From Bradyrhizobium lablabi (GTDB taxonomy: Bacteria; Pseudomonadota; Alphaproteobacteria; Rhizobiales; Xanthobacteraceae), in assembly GCF_018129385.1 (NCBI RefSeq), contig NZ_JAFCLN010000005.1:62001-126000 (forward strand): a stretch of 64,000 nt of DNA, read 5' to 3'. This document shows positions 1 through 9,910 of the stretch, one piece after another. A model generated the notes under the pieces. That model was not told where the DNA came from. It did not search any database and was given only the letters and a program-made list of their open reading frames with translations. Positions within the stretch are counted from its first letter, which is position 1, and each line of letters opens with the position of its first letter. A program made the translations under genes and the position numbers.

Positions 1-537
1 TTTCAGCGCCAGGAAGATGCCGAGCAGCCCGATCGGGATGTTGATCAGGAAGATCCAGTGCCAGGAGGCATACGTCGTGATGAAGCCGCCGAGCGGCGGC
101 CCGATCACCGGACCTATCAGCGCCGGGACCGTCACCCAGGCCATCGCATTGACCAGCGCGCTCTTGTCGACCGACCGGAGCAGCACCAGTCTGCCCACCG
201 GCGTCATCATCGCCCCGCCGAGGCCCTGCACGATGCGAGCGATGACGAAATGCGTCACCGATTGCGACAGCGCGCAGCCGATCGATCCCAGCATGAACAC
301 GCCGACAGCGATCGCAAATACCAGGCGAGGGCCGAACCGGTCGGCGGTCCAGCCGCTCGCCGGGATGAACACCGCGAGCGACAGCAGATAGGATGTGATG
401 GCGAGCTTGAGCGTCAGCGGACTGGTGCCGATGTCGGCCGCGATCGCCGGCAGCGAGGTCGCAATCACCGTCGAGTCCATGTTTTCCATGAACAAGGCGG
501 TGGCGACGATCAGCGGGATCAGGCGTTGCTTGTCCAT
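1..537 (-). CDS. MFS exporter, DHA2/EmrB-like, N-terminal part (cut by window edge)
   Basis: The first 179 codons of a drug:H+ antiporter-like major facilitator protein read leftward and run off the window. The protein starts MDKQRLIPLIVATALF and continues MENMDSTVIATSLPAI, the conserved helix 1 region of 14-helix DHA2 exporters. Later come RIVQGLGGAMMTPVGR (motif A/C-like region) and GPPLGGFITTYASWHW followed by IFLINIPIG, the helix 5/6 signature of EmrB/QacA proteins. It is expected in the inner membrane, exporting small toxic compounds; the substrate cannot be told. ATG at 535-537 is the only start that keeps helix 1 whole. The C-terminal part is not visible. Confidence 0.9.
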   Translation of the reverse strand, partial: MDKQRLIPLIVATALFMENMDSTVIATSLPAIAADIGTSPLTLKLAITSYLLSLAVFIPASGWTADRFGPRLVFAIAVGVFMLGSIGCALSQSVTHFVIARIVQGLGGAMMTPVGRLVLLRSVDKSALVNAMAWVTVPALIGPVIGPPLGGFITTYASWHWIFLINIPIGLLGIFLALK

Positions 538-668
538 CGGGGAAGGGCCGGAAGAGGAAGATGACGGCGCTGTAACACCCAACCGTCATACAGGCTATTG
601 CGGAAGCAGCTAAGCTTCCTAAATCCGGTGTGACGTGTGCCTGACGCATGGGTCACTGGAGACGGGAC

Positions 669-917
669 ATGATTTACATCCTCGCTGCGCTACTTCCGCC
701 GCTTGGGCTCTTGCTGAACGGGCAGCCGTTTTCGGCGATCCTCAATCTCGTCCTGATCGTGATTTGCGTGATTTTGGCGCTGTTTTTCCCCGTTCTGCTG
801 CTGGTGCCGTCGGCGCATGCGCTGATCGCGGTCCACATGAAGCGCGAGGACCGCCGCCACCGCGAGGTGGTGGAAGCCATCCGCCAGCATGGGCCGCCGC
901 CGGGCTATCAGCGCTGA
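669..917 (+). CDS. small YqaE/Pmp3-like membrane protein
   Basis: An 82-residue protein with two hydrophobic helices (about residues 2-17 and 24-48) joined by a short turn with PPLGLLL, the pattern of the YqaE/Pmp3 family, which affects membrane potential and salt or cold tolerance in other organisms. The tail after residue 55 is basic and acidic (KREDRRHREVVE) and should be cytoplasmic. I chose ATG 669 over an in-frame ATG at 648 because GGAGA lies about 8 bases before it. The family call comes from the helix pattern and PPLG turn and is moderate; the tail is longer than in classical Pmp3 (about 55 residues). Confidence 0.7.
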   Translation: MIYILAALLPPLGLLLNGQPFSAILNLVLIVICVILALFFPVLLLVPSAHALIAVHMKREDRRHREVVEAIRQHGPPPGYQR

Positions 918-1100
918 CGCCGGCTGAGACCGGGTGATCGGCGCTGGCCGAGGCCGCGAAAAGCAAAAATTCTGTGCATGGCAGGCAAACGCTTTGATTC
1001 GGCGTTCGGCCATGCTATCGACCCGCGTCAACCCCACCGATGGGCCTCGATTCGACGGCAGCGTGCCAGCGCAGCCGAAGGCGGCGTTCATCTCCAGTGA

Positions 1101-2624
<1,524 letters not shown>

Positions 2625-2631
2625 TTTTTTA

Positions 2632-2705
2632 GCATTCGGGGGCGGTCCGCAGGACCGAACCCGGAATCTAGAGATTCCGGGTTCGATGCTTCGCATCGCC
2701 CCGGA
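2632..2705. repeat. palindromic intergenic repeat
   Basis: Just after guaB two hairpins follow each other. The first has perfect 14-base arms (2656-2669 and 2672-2685) around a 2-base loop; the second is the short GATGC/GCATC palindrome at 2685-2697. The sequence ends in a GGAATGACG tail, which I associate with dispersed Bradyrhizobium-type repeats. It may also act as a transcript end for guaB, but no T run follows. Confidence 0.7.
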
Positions 2706-2779
2706 ATGACGTCGGCTGGATTGCGTGCTTGCGTTCCTTCTCGTAATGACGAGACAACCACAATCCGAGGAGACAACCC

Positions 2780-3802
2780 ATGCCCCAGGGCAAGCGCGTC
2801 GTTCTGGCTTCCCGTCCCGTCGGCGAGCCGAAGCCGACCGACTTCCGCATCGAGGAATATGCCGTACCGACGCCGGGCGCAGGCGAGGTGCTGCTCCGCA
2901 CGATCTGGCTGTCGCTCGATCCCTACATGCGCGGGCGCATGAGCGACGGGCCGTCCTACGCACAGCCGGTGCCGATCAACGGCGTGATGGAAGCCGGCAC
3001 GGTGAGCGAGGTGGCCGCTTCCAACAATCCGGCCTTCGCCAAGGGCGACATCGTGCTGTCGCGCGCGGGCTGGCAGACGCATGCGATTTCCAGCGGGCAG
3101 GGGCTGGCGAAGATCGATCCGAAAATCGCGCCGATCTCGACGGCGGTGGGCGTGCTCGGCATGCCCGGGATGACCGCCTATACGGGGTTGCTCGACATCG
3201 GCAAGCCGCAGGCAGGCGAAACGGTGGTCGTCGCCGCGGCCTCCGGCGCGGTCGGCTCGGCGGTCGGGCAGATCGCCAGGATCAAGGGCGCGCGGGCCGT
3301 CGGCATCGCCGGCGGCAAGGACAAATGCGACTACGTCAAGGGCGAACTCGGGTTTGACGAGTGCCTCGACCACCGCGATCCGAACCTCGCCGCCAAGCTG
3401 AAGGAGGCTTGCCCGAAGGGGATCGACGTCTACTTCGAGAACGTCGGCGGCGCGGTGTTCGAGGCGGTATTCCCGCTGCTCAATGCATTCGCGCGCGTTC
3501 CGGTGTGCGGCCTGATCGCGCATTACAATGACACCCAGGCGGTGGCGCCGAAATGGGCGCCATCCCTGATGCGCGCGGTGCTGACCAAGCGGCTGACCAT
3601 CCGCGGCTTCATCGTCAGCGACTTTGCCGCGCGTCACGGCGATTTCCTGCGCGACATGTCGCAATGGTTTCGCGAGGGCAAGCTGAAGCACAAGGAGTTC
3701 GTCACCGAGGGCCTCGACAACGCTCCCACCGCCTTCATGGGCCTGCTGAAGGGCGCCAATTTCGGCAAGCAGCTCGTGCGCGTCGGGCCGGACAGGGCGT
3801 AA
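2780..3802 (+). CDS. NADP-dependent MDR-family oxidoreductase (CurA/leukotriene B4 dehydrogenase-like)
   Basis: A 340-residue zinc-independent medium-chain reductase. It has the N-terminal signature LSLDPYMRGRM of prostaglandin reductase/CurA proteins, and the nucleotide-binding segment AASGAVGSAVGQIARIKG at about residues 151-168. The family reduces activated carbon-carbon double bonds of enones and aldehydes with NADPH in the cytoplasm. It has no zinc-ligand cysteines, as expected for this subgroup. AGGAG before the ATG fixes the start. It seems to be a single gene; the repeat in front separates it from guaB. Confidence 0.92.
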   Translation: MPQGKRVVLASRPVGEPKPTDFRIEEYAVPTPGAGEVLLRTIWLSLDPYMRGRMSDGPSYAQPVPINGVMEAGTVSEVAASNNPAFAKGDIVLSRAGWQTHAISSGQGLAKIDPKIAPISTAVGVLGMPGMTAYTGLLDIGKPQAGETVVVAAASGAVGSAVGQIARIKGARAVGIAGGKDKCDYVKGELGFDECLDHRDPNLAAKLKEACPKGIDVYFENVGGAVFEAVFPLLNAFARVPVCGLIAHYNDTQAVAPKWAPSLMRAVLTKRLTIRGFIVSDFAARHGDFLRDMSQWFREGKLKHKEFVTEGLDNAPTAFMGLLKGANFGKQLVRVGPDRA

Positions 3803-3853
3803 GCCGCCTCTGCCGGCCGTCGCGCCTCGGCTGCTATTTCCAACCGTCGCGCG

Positions 3854-4123
3854 TTAGCGCGGTCCGGCCTCGAACTCGGCGAAGGCCCTGTCGGGCGGCG
3901 GAACCTCGATGCCGTCAGCCGAATATTCGGTGATCTTGTTCCGCAGGGTGCGCACGGACATTCCGAGCGTGCGTGCCGCTGCGGTTCGGTTACCGTGAGT
4001 GCTGGCGAGTGTCTCCAGCACGAGATCTCGTTCGACGTCCCGGACATGGAGTCCGACAAGCCACCGCGCCAGGCGGCGCCGCGACGTGCTGGAGATCGGC
4101 GAATGGGGATGATGTCGCAACAT
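3854..4123 (-). CDS. small Fis-type helix-turn-helix protein (FlbD C-terminus-like)
   Basis: An 89-residue protein. Residues 27-70 match the Fis-type DNA-binding domain that ends NtrC-family activators: VERDLVLETLASTHGNRT then AAARTLGMSVRTLRNKI. That stretch resembles the C-terminal domain of alphaproteobacterial FlbD, but no receiver or AAA+ domain is present, so this is a stand-alone DNA-binding module rather than a sigma-54 activator. GGAG lies 8 bases before the ATG. Its targets are unknown. The first 25 residues are basic and unlike anything I recognise. Confidence 0.8.
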   Translation of the reverse strand: MLRHHPHSPISSTSRRRLARWLVGLHVRDVERDLVLETLASTHGNRTAAARTLGMSVRTLRNKITEYSADGIEVPPPDRAFAEFEAGPR

Positions 4124-4253
4124 GACGATACTCCACTGTGCGAAGGAATCCCTGCCCCGCGACAGAGGACAGGAATGTGGTTAATGAATCCTTAATCGCC
4201 GGGAAATGGAACCCGCGGTGCGTGCCGACTTCCGCTGCCACGGGGAGAGGCTC

Positions 4254-5093
4254 CTAATCTTTCGAATTGGGGTGCAATAGTTCATCCAGCCAGACATTCG
4301 CCTGGCCCGGCGCGCGGACGTGGCGGACTTCAACACTGTCGGGCGCAAACCGGTATTCGACCAAGCCGGTCTCCTTGATGCCGATCACTTCCTGCATCTT
4401 GTCCGGTATGACGAAGCCGGCCGACGGCGACCAGACGTGACGGGTGTAGCCATAGGTGAAATCGCGGCGCTGGTGCACGTGGCCGCTGGCGATGAGCCGC
4501 AGGTCGATCTTGCCGAATATCTCGACCAGGTGCCCACGCACCGGCTGCGGTACGAAGCGGATCGCAGTGCCCGGCGTTTCCGGATCCGATGGCGTGTTGA
4601 GGAACAGCGGCTTGTGGAGGAACAGCGCGACAGGCTTTCCTTTCGCATCTGAAAGCTGCGTGGTGAGCCAATCCATCTGCTCGATCTCGCTCGGCAATCC
4701 TGTGTTCATGATCAGCGAGTTGAGACCGATGAAGTGCCAGCCGGCCGCTTCAAAACTCCAGCGGTCTTCGCCGAATACCGCGACGAAGGCATCGCGGTCT
4801 TTCTCGGTCGCCGGCTGCGTGGGCGGCGCGCCGACGGCGGTCGGATTGTCGCCGATGTCGTGGTTGCCGGGCAGATAGCGGCAGTTCACGGGTAGTGCCG
4901 CGTGCAGCTCCCTGGCGTATTCGAGATCGGCGCGGCTGGTCGGACCGTCCCAGCCGACGTCGCCGCTGTTGACGACGAGGTCGGGACGCGTCGTTGAAAT
5001 ATGCTCGCTCACGCGGTGGAAATTTTCGGTCAGGACCGGAAGGCGGCGGGCGAGGTGGGTATCGGAAATCTGGGTCAGGCGAAATTCGGACAT
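4254..5093 (-). CDS. metallophosphoesterase, CpdA/Icc-like phosphodiesterase
   Basis: A 279-residue calcineurin-like phosphoesterase. All metal-binding blocks are visible: SDTHL near the N-terminus (D-x-H), NSGDVGWDG (GD), LPGNHDIG (GNHD) and ASGHVHQRR (GHxH). The compact single-domain layout and order fit class III cyclic nucleotide phosphodiesterases such as CpdA, which hydrolyse cAMP, but related enzymes act on other phosphodiesters, so the substrate is inferred. It is cytoplasmic, with no signal peptide. A class III cyclase gene exists in this window at 41066, far away and probably unrelated in operon terms. Confidence 0.88.
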   Translation of the reverse strand: MSEFRLTQISDTHLARRLPVLTENFHRVSEHISTTRPDLVVNSGDVGWDGPTSRADLEYARELHAALPVNCRYLPGNHDIGDNPTAVGAPPTQPATEKDRDAFVAVFGEDRWSFEAAGWHFIGLNSLIMNTGLPSEIEQMDWLTTQLSDAKGKPVALFLHKPLFLNTPSDPETPGTAIRFVPQPVRGHLVEIFGKIDLRLIASGHVHQRRDFTYGYTRHVWSPSAGFVIPDKMQEVIGIKETGLVEYRFAPDSVEVRHVRAPGQANVWLDELLHPNSKD

Positions 5094-5394
5094 GCACTAT
5101 TCCTTTCGGCGTCACCGCTAGCAGTGTAGCGCGTCGAAATGGTGACAACAGCTTTTCGGAGCATCACAACGGGGGGTTGTTGGCTTTAGAACGCGGGAAA
5201 TTTGTCGTTCCGTTTGAAACGTCGATTGAAGATCAGTGTCGTCCGGGTTCATGGCGCTGTCTCGCCGATGGCGAGCGAGCCATGAAACCGAAGCTGTTCT
5301 CGGCCGTTGATCGGAGAGTTGCTGAAACTGGTTCATTGTCACGGGCGGGCCTGCTCGCTATAGCGGGATGGCAATTTTGCTCCGGGGAACGGTC
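5094..5394. other. intergenic spacer between divergent genes
   Basis: About 300 bases between the phosphodiesterase gene and the MAPEG gene, which point away from each other. It must hold both promoters. I see no convincing ORF, repeat or clear operator. Confidence 0.5.
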
Positions 5395-5763
5395 ATGTCG
5401 GTTCAATGGGTACTGCTGCCGGTCTTTGTGCAGGTCGGTCTTACATTCTTCCTGCTGCTCTGGACGGCCGACGCGCGGCGCAATGCGCCGGCTCGTGGCG
5501 CGACCGGAGCGGCCCAGATCGCCGACCAGTTCGAGATACCGGTCCTGTTCTATGTGCTGATCGCGATCGCGCTGCCGTTGCGCCGTACTGATCTGGTTAT
5601 TGTGTTGCTGTCCTGGGTGTTTGTGGTAACGCGGTTCGCCCATGCCGGGATATTCGTGACTTCCAACAATGGCAGGACTCGATCGCTCGCATGGCTCGCC
5701 GGCGCGCTTGTGCTGCTCGCGATGTGGATATATTTCGCGCTCAGGCTGCTCCTGCTGATCTGA
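5395..5763 (+). CDS. MAPEG-family membrane protein
   Basis: A 122-residue protein with four predicted membrane helices. It carries the MAPEG pattern: a first helix followed by a polar loop (ADARRNAPARG), AAQIADQFEIPVLFYVL in helix 2 and the conserved TRFAHAGIFVT segment (normally R-x-x-H-t-x) before helix 4. MAPEG proteins include glutathione transferases and peroxidases of the membrane; bacterial members are mostly uncharacterised. An in-frame ATG at 5368 exists, but CGGGGA before ATG 5395 is the better site. It ends 24 bases before rsmB and may be co-transcribed with it. Confidence 0.85.
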   Translation: MSVQWVLLPVFVQVGLTFFLLLWTADARRNAPARGATGAAQIADQFEIPVLFYVLIAIALPLRRTDLVIVLLSWVFVVTRFAHAGIFVTSNNGRTRSLAWLAGALVLLAMWIYFALRLLLLI

Positions 5764-5787
5764 CAGCGCGCCAACCGAAAGCTTTCG

Positions 5788-7083
5788 ATGACTCCTGCTG
5801 CAAGGCTGTCCGCGGCCATTGAGGTGATTCACACCATCGACGCCATGCGCATTCCGGCGGCGCAGGCGCTGAAGGAGTGGGGCACCTCGCACCGCTTTGC
5901 CGGCTCCGGCGACCGCGCCGCGATCGCCGGGCTGGTGTGGGACGTGCTGCGGCGGCGCTCGTCGAGCGCGTGGCTGATGGACGAGGATACACCGCGCGGG
6001 CGCGTGCTCGGCATGTTGAAGCTCGAGCGCGGTATGGATGCGGGTGCGATTGCCGCGCTGTGTGACGGCCGCTTTGCGCCGGAGCCGCTGAGCGAGGCCG
6101 AGCTGACGGCGCTGACATCGCGTTCGCTCGAAGACGCGCCTGCGCATATCGCCGGCGATTATCCGGAATGGCTGGATGCGCATCTTGCGGCGGTGTTCGG
6201 CGACGATCGCGTGGCGGAGGCGACCGCGATGGCCAGCCGCGCGCCGCTCGACCTGCGCGTCAATACGCTGAAGGCCAAGCGCGAGAAGGTGCTTTCCTCG
6301 CTGAAACATCTCGGCGCGGGGCCGACGCCGTGGTCGCCGATCGGCCTGCGCATCGGGCTTGGCGCGGATGCGCGCAATCCCGGCATTCATGCGGAAGAGG
6401 ATTTTTTGAAGGGCGCGATTGAGGTGCAGGACGAAGGCTCGCAGCTTGCGGCGCTGTTCTCGGCGGCAAAGCCCGGCGAGCAGGTGATCGATCTGTGCGC
6501 CGGCGCGGGCGGCAAGACGCTGGCGCTCGCGGCGCAGATGCAGGGCAAGGGAAGGCTGATCGCGACCGATCATGACAAGCGCCAGCTCGCGCCGATCCAC
6601 GAGCGGCTGTCGCGCGCGGGCGTGCACAATTGCGACGTGCGCACGCCAAAGGGCGAGGCCGATCCGCTCGCCGACATCAAGGCAACCGCCGACCTCGTGC
6701 TGATCGATGCGCCGTGCAGCGGCACCGGCACCTGGCGGCGCAATCCCGATGCGAAGTGGCGGATGCGGCCGGGCGCGCTGGAGGTGCGGCTGAAGGACCA
6801 GATCGAGGTGCTCGAGCGTGCGGCCGGAATGGTGAAGCCGGGCGGGCGGATCGCGTATATCACGTGCTCGGTGCTGCCGCCGGAGAATGGCGAGCAGGTA
6901 CGCGGCTTCGTGGCGCGGCATCCGGAGTTTGCGCCTGTACCGCCGGAGGAGACCGCGAGCGTGCTGTGGGACAGGGCGGAGGATTTTGCCGCGGCGGCAC
7001 TGCGGTCAGAAGAGGGCTGGCTGATGACGCCACGCCGCACGGGCACGGATGGGTTTTTTGTGTCGGTGCTGCGGAGGAAGTAG
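5788..7083 (+). CDS. rsmB: 16S rRNA (cytosine-5) methyltransferase RsmB-like
   Basis: A 431-residue RsmB/NOP2/Sun-family enzyme that uses S-adenosylmethionine to methylate a cytosine of 16S rRNA (C967 in E. coli). The N-terminal NusB-like RNA-binding part covers about residues 1-140. The Rossmann domain then shows DLCAGAGGKTLALAA (SAM motif I), DAPCSGTGTWRRNPD (motif IV, with PCSG) and YITCSVLPPENGEQ (motif VI, with the catalytic TCS cysteine). Both family cysteines are intact. The position between guaB and guaA is one I associate with bradyrhizobia. Confidence 0.95.
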   Translation: MTPAARLSAAIEVIHTIDAMRIPAAQALKEWGTSHRFAGSGDRAAIAGLVWDVLRRRSSSAWLMDEDTPRGRVLGMLKLERGMDAGAIAALCDGRFAPEPLSEAELTALTSRSLEDAPAHIAGDYPEWLDAHLAAVFGDDRVAEATAMASRAPLDLRVNTLKAKREKVLSSLKHLGAGPTPWSPIGLRIGLGADARNPGIHAEEDFLKGAIEVQDEGSQLAALFSAAKPGEQVIDLCAGAGGKTLALAAQMQGKGRLIATDHDKRQLAPIHERLSRAGVHNCDVRTPKGEADPLADIKATADLVLIDAPCSGTGTWRRNPDAKWRMRPGALEVRLKDQIEVLERAAGMVKPGGRIAYITCSVLPPENGEQVRGFVARHPEFAPVPPEETASVLWDRAEDFAAAALRSEEGWLMTPRRTGTDGFFVSVLRRK

Positions 7084-7104
7084 CGCGCGTCGCTCGCGCC
7101 TCAA

Positions 7105-7215
7105 CCATTGTCGTCATCGCCCGGCTCGACCGGGCGATCCAGTACGCCGCGGCTTCTCGGTTCTATCATTGCCGTCTCTGGAATACTGGATCCCCGCCTG
7201 CGCGGGGATGACGAG
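7105..7215. repeat. dispersed palindromic repeats after rsmB
   Basis: Two short hairpin repeats: GCCCGGCTCGACCGGGC around 7120-7136, and ATCCCCG-CCTG-CGCGGGGAT around 7189-7209 ending in GATGACGA. Both look like members of abundant repeat families of this bacterial group. No coding signal. Confidence 0.65.
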
Positions 7216-7262
7216 TGAGTGTGTGTCAGCGTTCTCGCGACGCAATTTGCATCCGAGTCTTT

Positions 7263-7735
7263 CAAATTCATCGCGCCTCTAACGTAGAGGGCGCAGGGAA
7301 TGCCGGGTGCGCGCTGCACCCGCGGTCTCGTGTGCCTGATGCGCAAGCAAAAAAGGCGCACACGAGCATACAGGTGAAGCGGAGGCAGTCCGACATCCCC
7401 TGCGCAATGGTGTTACGGCGTACTTCGTGCTCTCCCCGGTGGAGCGGGCTTGTTGTCACCGTCACCCCTGAGAAGCGGCAGCTTCTCACGAGCTTGACGC
7501 CAGCATCGCGGCGTCAGGACCACACGACTTGGCCGTACGCTCCGGCGTTTTCGTCCGCGCGATGTAACTCGCACTGACGCCAAAGCGTCCATCACTCCCT
7601 CAGCCCTACGGTTCGTGACGATCGCGAAGCGCCCCTCGTGTGGGCCGAGGATGCGCGGAGTAGTGCCAGTGATTTGCCCGACATGACCAGCGGAATATTT
7701 TTGTTTTTGGGCCTTGACATGATTTCCGAAAATCA
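7263..7735. repeat. long noncoding repeat-like block
   Basis: About 470 bases with no plausible gene in any frame. It contains CGCCTCTAACGTAGAGGGCG at its left end, then CACCGTCACCCCTGAGAAGC and several small inverted repeats (such as GAAGCGGCAGCTTCTC near 7472-7487). From memory the text resembles a long intergenic repeat that recurs in bradyrhizobial genomes; a self-genome search is needed to prove that. The right end turns AT-rich near 7690-7740 (TTTTTGTTTTTGGGCC). Confidence 0.45.
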
Positions 7736-7784
7736 GAATTGATTTGCCCGTCGTGTCGAATAGGTCACACATTCGTGCCGAGCC

Positions 7785-7990
7785 GTCATTGCGAGGAGCC
7801 CGCAATGACGGCAAAGCGGTCGCGCTCGCGGCCATCCTTCGAGACGCCCGCCTTTGGCGGGCTCCTCAGGATGAGGTCTTGTTTCGCGGTGAAATCCTAG
7901 ACCCTCATGGTGAGGAGCGCAGCTTGCGGCGCGTCTCGAACCATGAAGGCCGGACTCGCTCACACGCGCAAATGGGTCTTATGCTAGCCC
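7785..7990. repeat. palindromic repeat cluster
   Basis: Contains GTCATTGC-GAGGAGCCC-GCAATGAC (an 8-base inverted repeat near 7788-7812), then CGCCCGCCTTTGGCGGGC near 7849-7863 and CCTCATGGTGAGGAGCGC near 7903-7920, all common intergenic repeat units. There is no supported ORF. The downstream HD-GYP gene ends at 8019 in the opposite direction. Confidence 0.6.
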
Positions 7991-8018
7991 TGCGGAATGA
8001 CGGCAGGGCCTGTGGTGA

Positions 8019-9071
8019 CTACCTGTTGAGCGCGACGTCCCGGAACGCATGCAGCAACGGCTTCTCGAGCTTGCCGTGCATGCCCAGCAGGATGTCGTAG
8101 GCCTTTTGCCGGGACATGGTCGGCTTGTAGGTGCGGTGCTCGACCAAGGCCGCGAAGATGTCGGAGATCGTCAGGACCCGGACGAGATCGGATATGCCGG
8201 CGGCACAAAGCCCGTCGGGATATCCGCTGCCGTCGAGATATTCGTGGTGATGCCGGACGGCGTCGAGGATTTCCGGCGAGATTCCCGGGCTTTCCTTCAG
8301 CACGTCGTAACCGACGACGGGGTGAGTTTCGATCAGCGCACGTTCCCGGTCGTCGAGACGCGCGGGTTTGTCCAGCACCGTGAGCGGAATTTTCGCCTTG
8401 CCGATGTCGTGGAACATGGCGGCGGAAGACAACCGCTCGACGTCGGCCTTCGACAGGCCGAGGCTCAAGCCAAAATCGACGGCGATGCCCGTCACCAGAA
8501 GGCAGTGCTGAAAGGTTCCCTCGTGATGGCGGCGAACGGTGCTGAGCCAATCGGACAGGCCGTTTTCGGCGACACTGTCAGCGATCCTGCTGCCGGCGTC
8601 CCTGGTGCCGGCGATATCCACGGCGGTGCCGTTCAGCGCGGCGGAGAACATCGCCGCAATGCTGGCCGAGCCGGCGGAGGCCGCCTCCTGACTGCCGCCG
8701 GACTCAGGTGGGACAGCAGAGACGGCTTGAGCCTCGGTGTCGGCCAGCCTTGCGAGCAGTTGTTTCTGGTTGACGGGATTGCTCAGCACGTGCGTCGCGC
8801 CAAGCGCATAGGCCTGAACCACCGAGAGGCGTCCCGTGCCGTCAATCAGGAAAACCCGCTTGGGAACGCGGGCCAGCCGCGCAGATATCGCTTTCAGCGC
8901 GGCAATATTCTCAACGACGGTCAAATCCGCCGCGACGACGATCGACTCGAGCTTGCCGCGCGGGATGCTGGCCGTGTTGAGCAGCTCGGACGTGATCACG
9001 TAGCGCTGCTCGAGCATCGTACGCAGTACGGCAACCTTGGCATGAACATCGGCTACGACGTGAACGGACAT
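8019..9071 (-). CDS. HD-GYP domain protein, predicted cyclic-di-GMP phosphodiesterase
   Basis: A 350-residue protein. The first ~125 residues look like a degenerate receiver domain (alternating strands such as LESIVVAADLTVV and KRVFLIDG, with no typical phosphoacceptor context). Residues ~190-335 are an HD-GYP domain: FHDIGKAKIPLTVLDKP contains the HD pair and HHHEYLDGSGYPDG contains the GYP block, both intact, so hydrolysis of cyclic di-GMP is expected. It is the last gene of a minus-strand operon with DUF2336 and PilZ genes; its ATG lies 3 bases after the stop of the small gene before it. Confidence 0.93.
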   Translation of the reverse strand: MSVHVVADVHAKVAVLRTMLEQRYVITSELLNTASIPRGKLESIVVAADLTVVENIAALKAISARLARVPKRVFLIDGTGRLSVVQAYALGATHVLSNPVNQKQLLARLADTEAQAVSAVPPESGGSQEAASAGSASIAAMFSAALNGTAVDIAGTRDAGSRIADSVAENGLSDWLSTVRRHHEGTFQHCLLVTGIAVDFGLSLGLSKADVERLSSAAMFHDIGKAKIPLTVLDKPARLDDRERALIETHPVVGYDVLKESPGISPEILDAVRHHHEYLDGSGYPDGLCAAGISDLVRVLTISDIFAALVEHRTYKPTMSRQKAYDILLGMHGKLEKPLLHAFRDVALNR

Positions 9072-9074
9072 GGA

Positions 9075-9275
9075 CTATCTTCTGTGTCGAACCCTGGGCA
9101 GGTTCTGACGCTGCGTGAGAAAGCGATCGAGACGGCTACAGAGGTCGTGCGCGATCTCCTCGTTCAATTCGAACTGCACCGTCGCTGCGGCGGTGCCGAT
9201 CTGGACGATGCCGCTGAGAGGTTCGGTCGACCTGGTCGATACCGCAACCTCGGTGATTCTGTGAATGTCGCGCAT
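9075..9275 (-). CDS. small conserved-looking protein of unknown function in c-di-GMP operon
   Basis: 66 residues starting MRDIHRITEVAVSTRS, ending in basic LTQRQNLPRVRHRR. I do not recognise a domain; the middle (GIVQIGTAAATVQFEL) is strand-like and the following LNEEIAHDLCSRLDRFL is helical. The start at 9275 was chosen because GAGGA lies about 9 bases before it; an upstream in-frame ATG at 9338 would run far into the preceding gene. It is packed 3 bases before the HD-GYP gene, so a role in the same pathway is inferred from position only. Confidence 0.65.
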   Translation of the reverse strand: MRDIHRITEVAVSTRSTEPLSGIVQIGTAAATVQFELNEEIAHDLCSRLDRFLTQRQNLPRVRHRR

Positions 9276-9286
9276 GGAAAATGTCC

Positions 9287-9565
9287 TCACGTTCTGAATG
9301 CGTCGTTTTGTTCGAAAGTTTGCGGCAATCGCGCCCACAGATCCTGATCGCAGGACAATTCGTCACCCTGCGATATCCGGTTGAGCCATAGCAGCGCCTC
9401 GCGCGCGCCGAGCCGGATGATCCTGTCCTTTGGCTCCGCGAGATCGTCCGACAGATAAAGGATGAAACCGCAATGCTCGTCGCGGAACAGCGCTTGCCGT
9501 GCGTTGCCCGGCGCGAGAGTCTGGTCGTCGAGAAAGGAAATCGTTCGAGAAAAAATCATTTGCAT
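9287..9565 (-). CDS. small protein of unknown function in c-di-GMP operon
   Basis: 92 residues from ATG 9565 (MQMIFSRTISFLDD). An in-frame GTG at 9601 would add 12 residues, but GGAG sits 8 bases before 9565. The body has AREALLWLNRISQG and an acidic C-terminal half; no membrane segment or known motif. It lies between the PilZ gene and the 66-residue gene with short gaps, so it is a member of the same transcript. Function unknown. Confidence 0.65.
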   Translation of the reverse strand: MQMIFSRTISFLDDQTLAPGNARQALFRDEHCGFILYLSDDLAEPKDRIIRLGAREALLWLNRISQGDELSCDQDLWARLPQTFEQNDAFRT

Positions 9566-9604
9566 ATGTGGCATCTCCGATGCGCTGGAAACGGTACGCA
9601 CGCG

Positions 9605-9910
9605 TTACCTGCCGCCGACTGTGCCTCTCCTTTTCTTTTTCTCCGCCACGACAAAGCGTACGCCCACCGTATTGCCGTCGACCCGAACCAGTTCGCAGCG
9701 GCGGAAGGCGAGACCGGTGGAGGAAAGCAGCAGGAAGAACTCGCCGGCCTGGAGCACCTCGAGGGAGCCTTCCACTTCGAGCCTGGCGCCGGTGGCGGAG
9801 ACGTCGAGCAGCGCGCACCTTCGCCGCCAGGTGCCGTCGACGCCCATGAGATTCACCTCATAGCGGTGCTCCAGATAGACGCGGTCTGATTTTCGATTAC
9901 CCCAGCTCAT
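9605..9910 (-). CDS. PilZ-domain protein, predicted cyclic-di-GMP binder
   Basis: A 101-residue single PilZ domain. The N-terminal basic loop NRKSDRVYLEHRYEV stands where the RxxxR c-di-GMP motif lies, and LLDVSATGARLEVEG matches the second motif D/N-x-S-x-x-G. The C-terminus is lysine/arginine rich. The ATG at 9910 overlaps the stop of the DUF2336 gene (ATGA), which sets the start; a longer in-frame reading from 9997 would lie inside that gene. It probably senses cyclic di-GMP made or degraded by operon partners. The first motif is not a textbook RxxxR, so binding should be called probable. Confidence 0.82.
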   Translation of the reverse strand: MSWGNRKSDRVYLEHRYEVNLMGVDGTWRRRCALLDVSATGARLEVEGSLEVLQAGEFFLLLSSTGLAFRRCELVRVDGNTVGVRFVVAEKKKRRGTVGGR

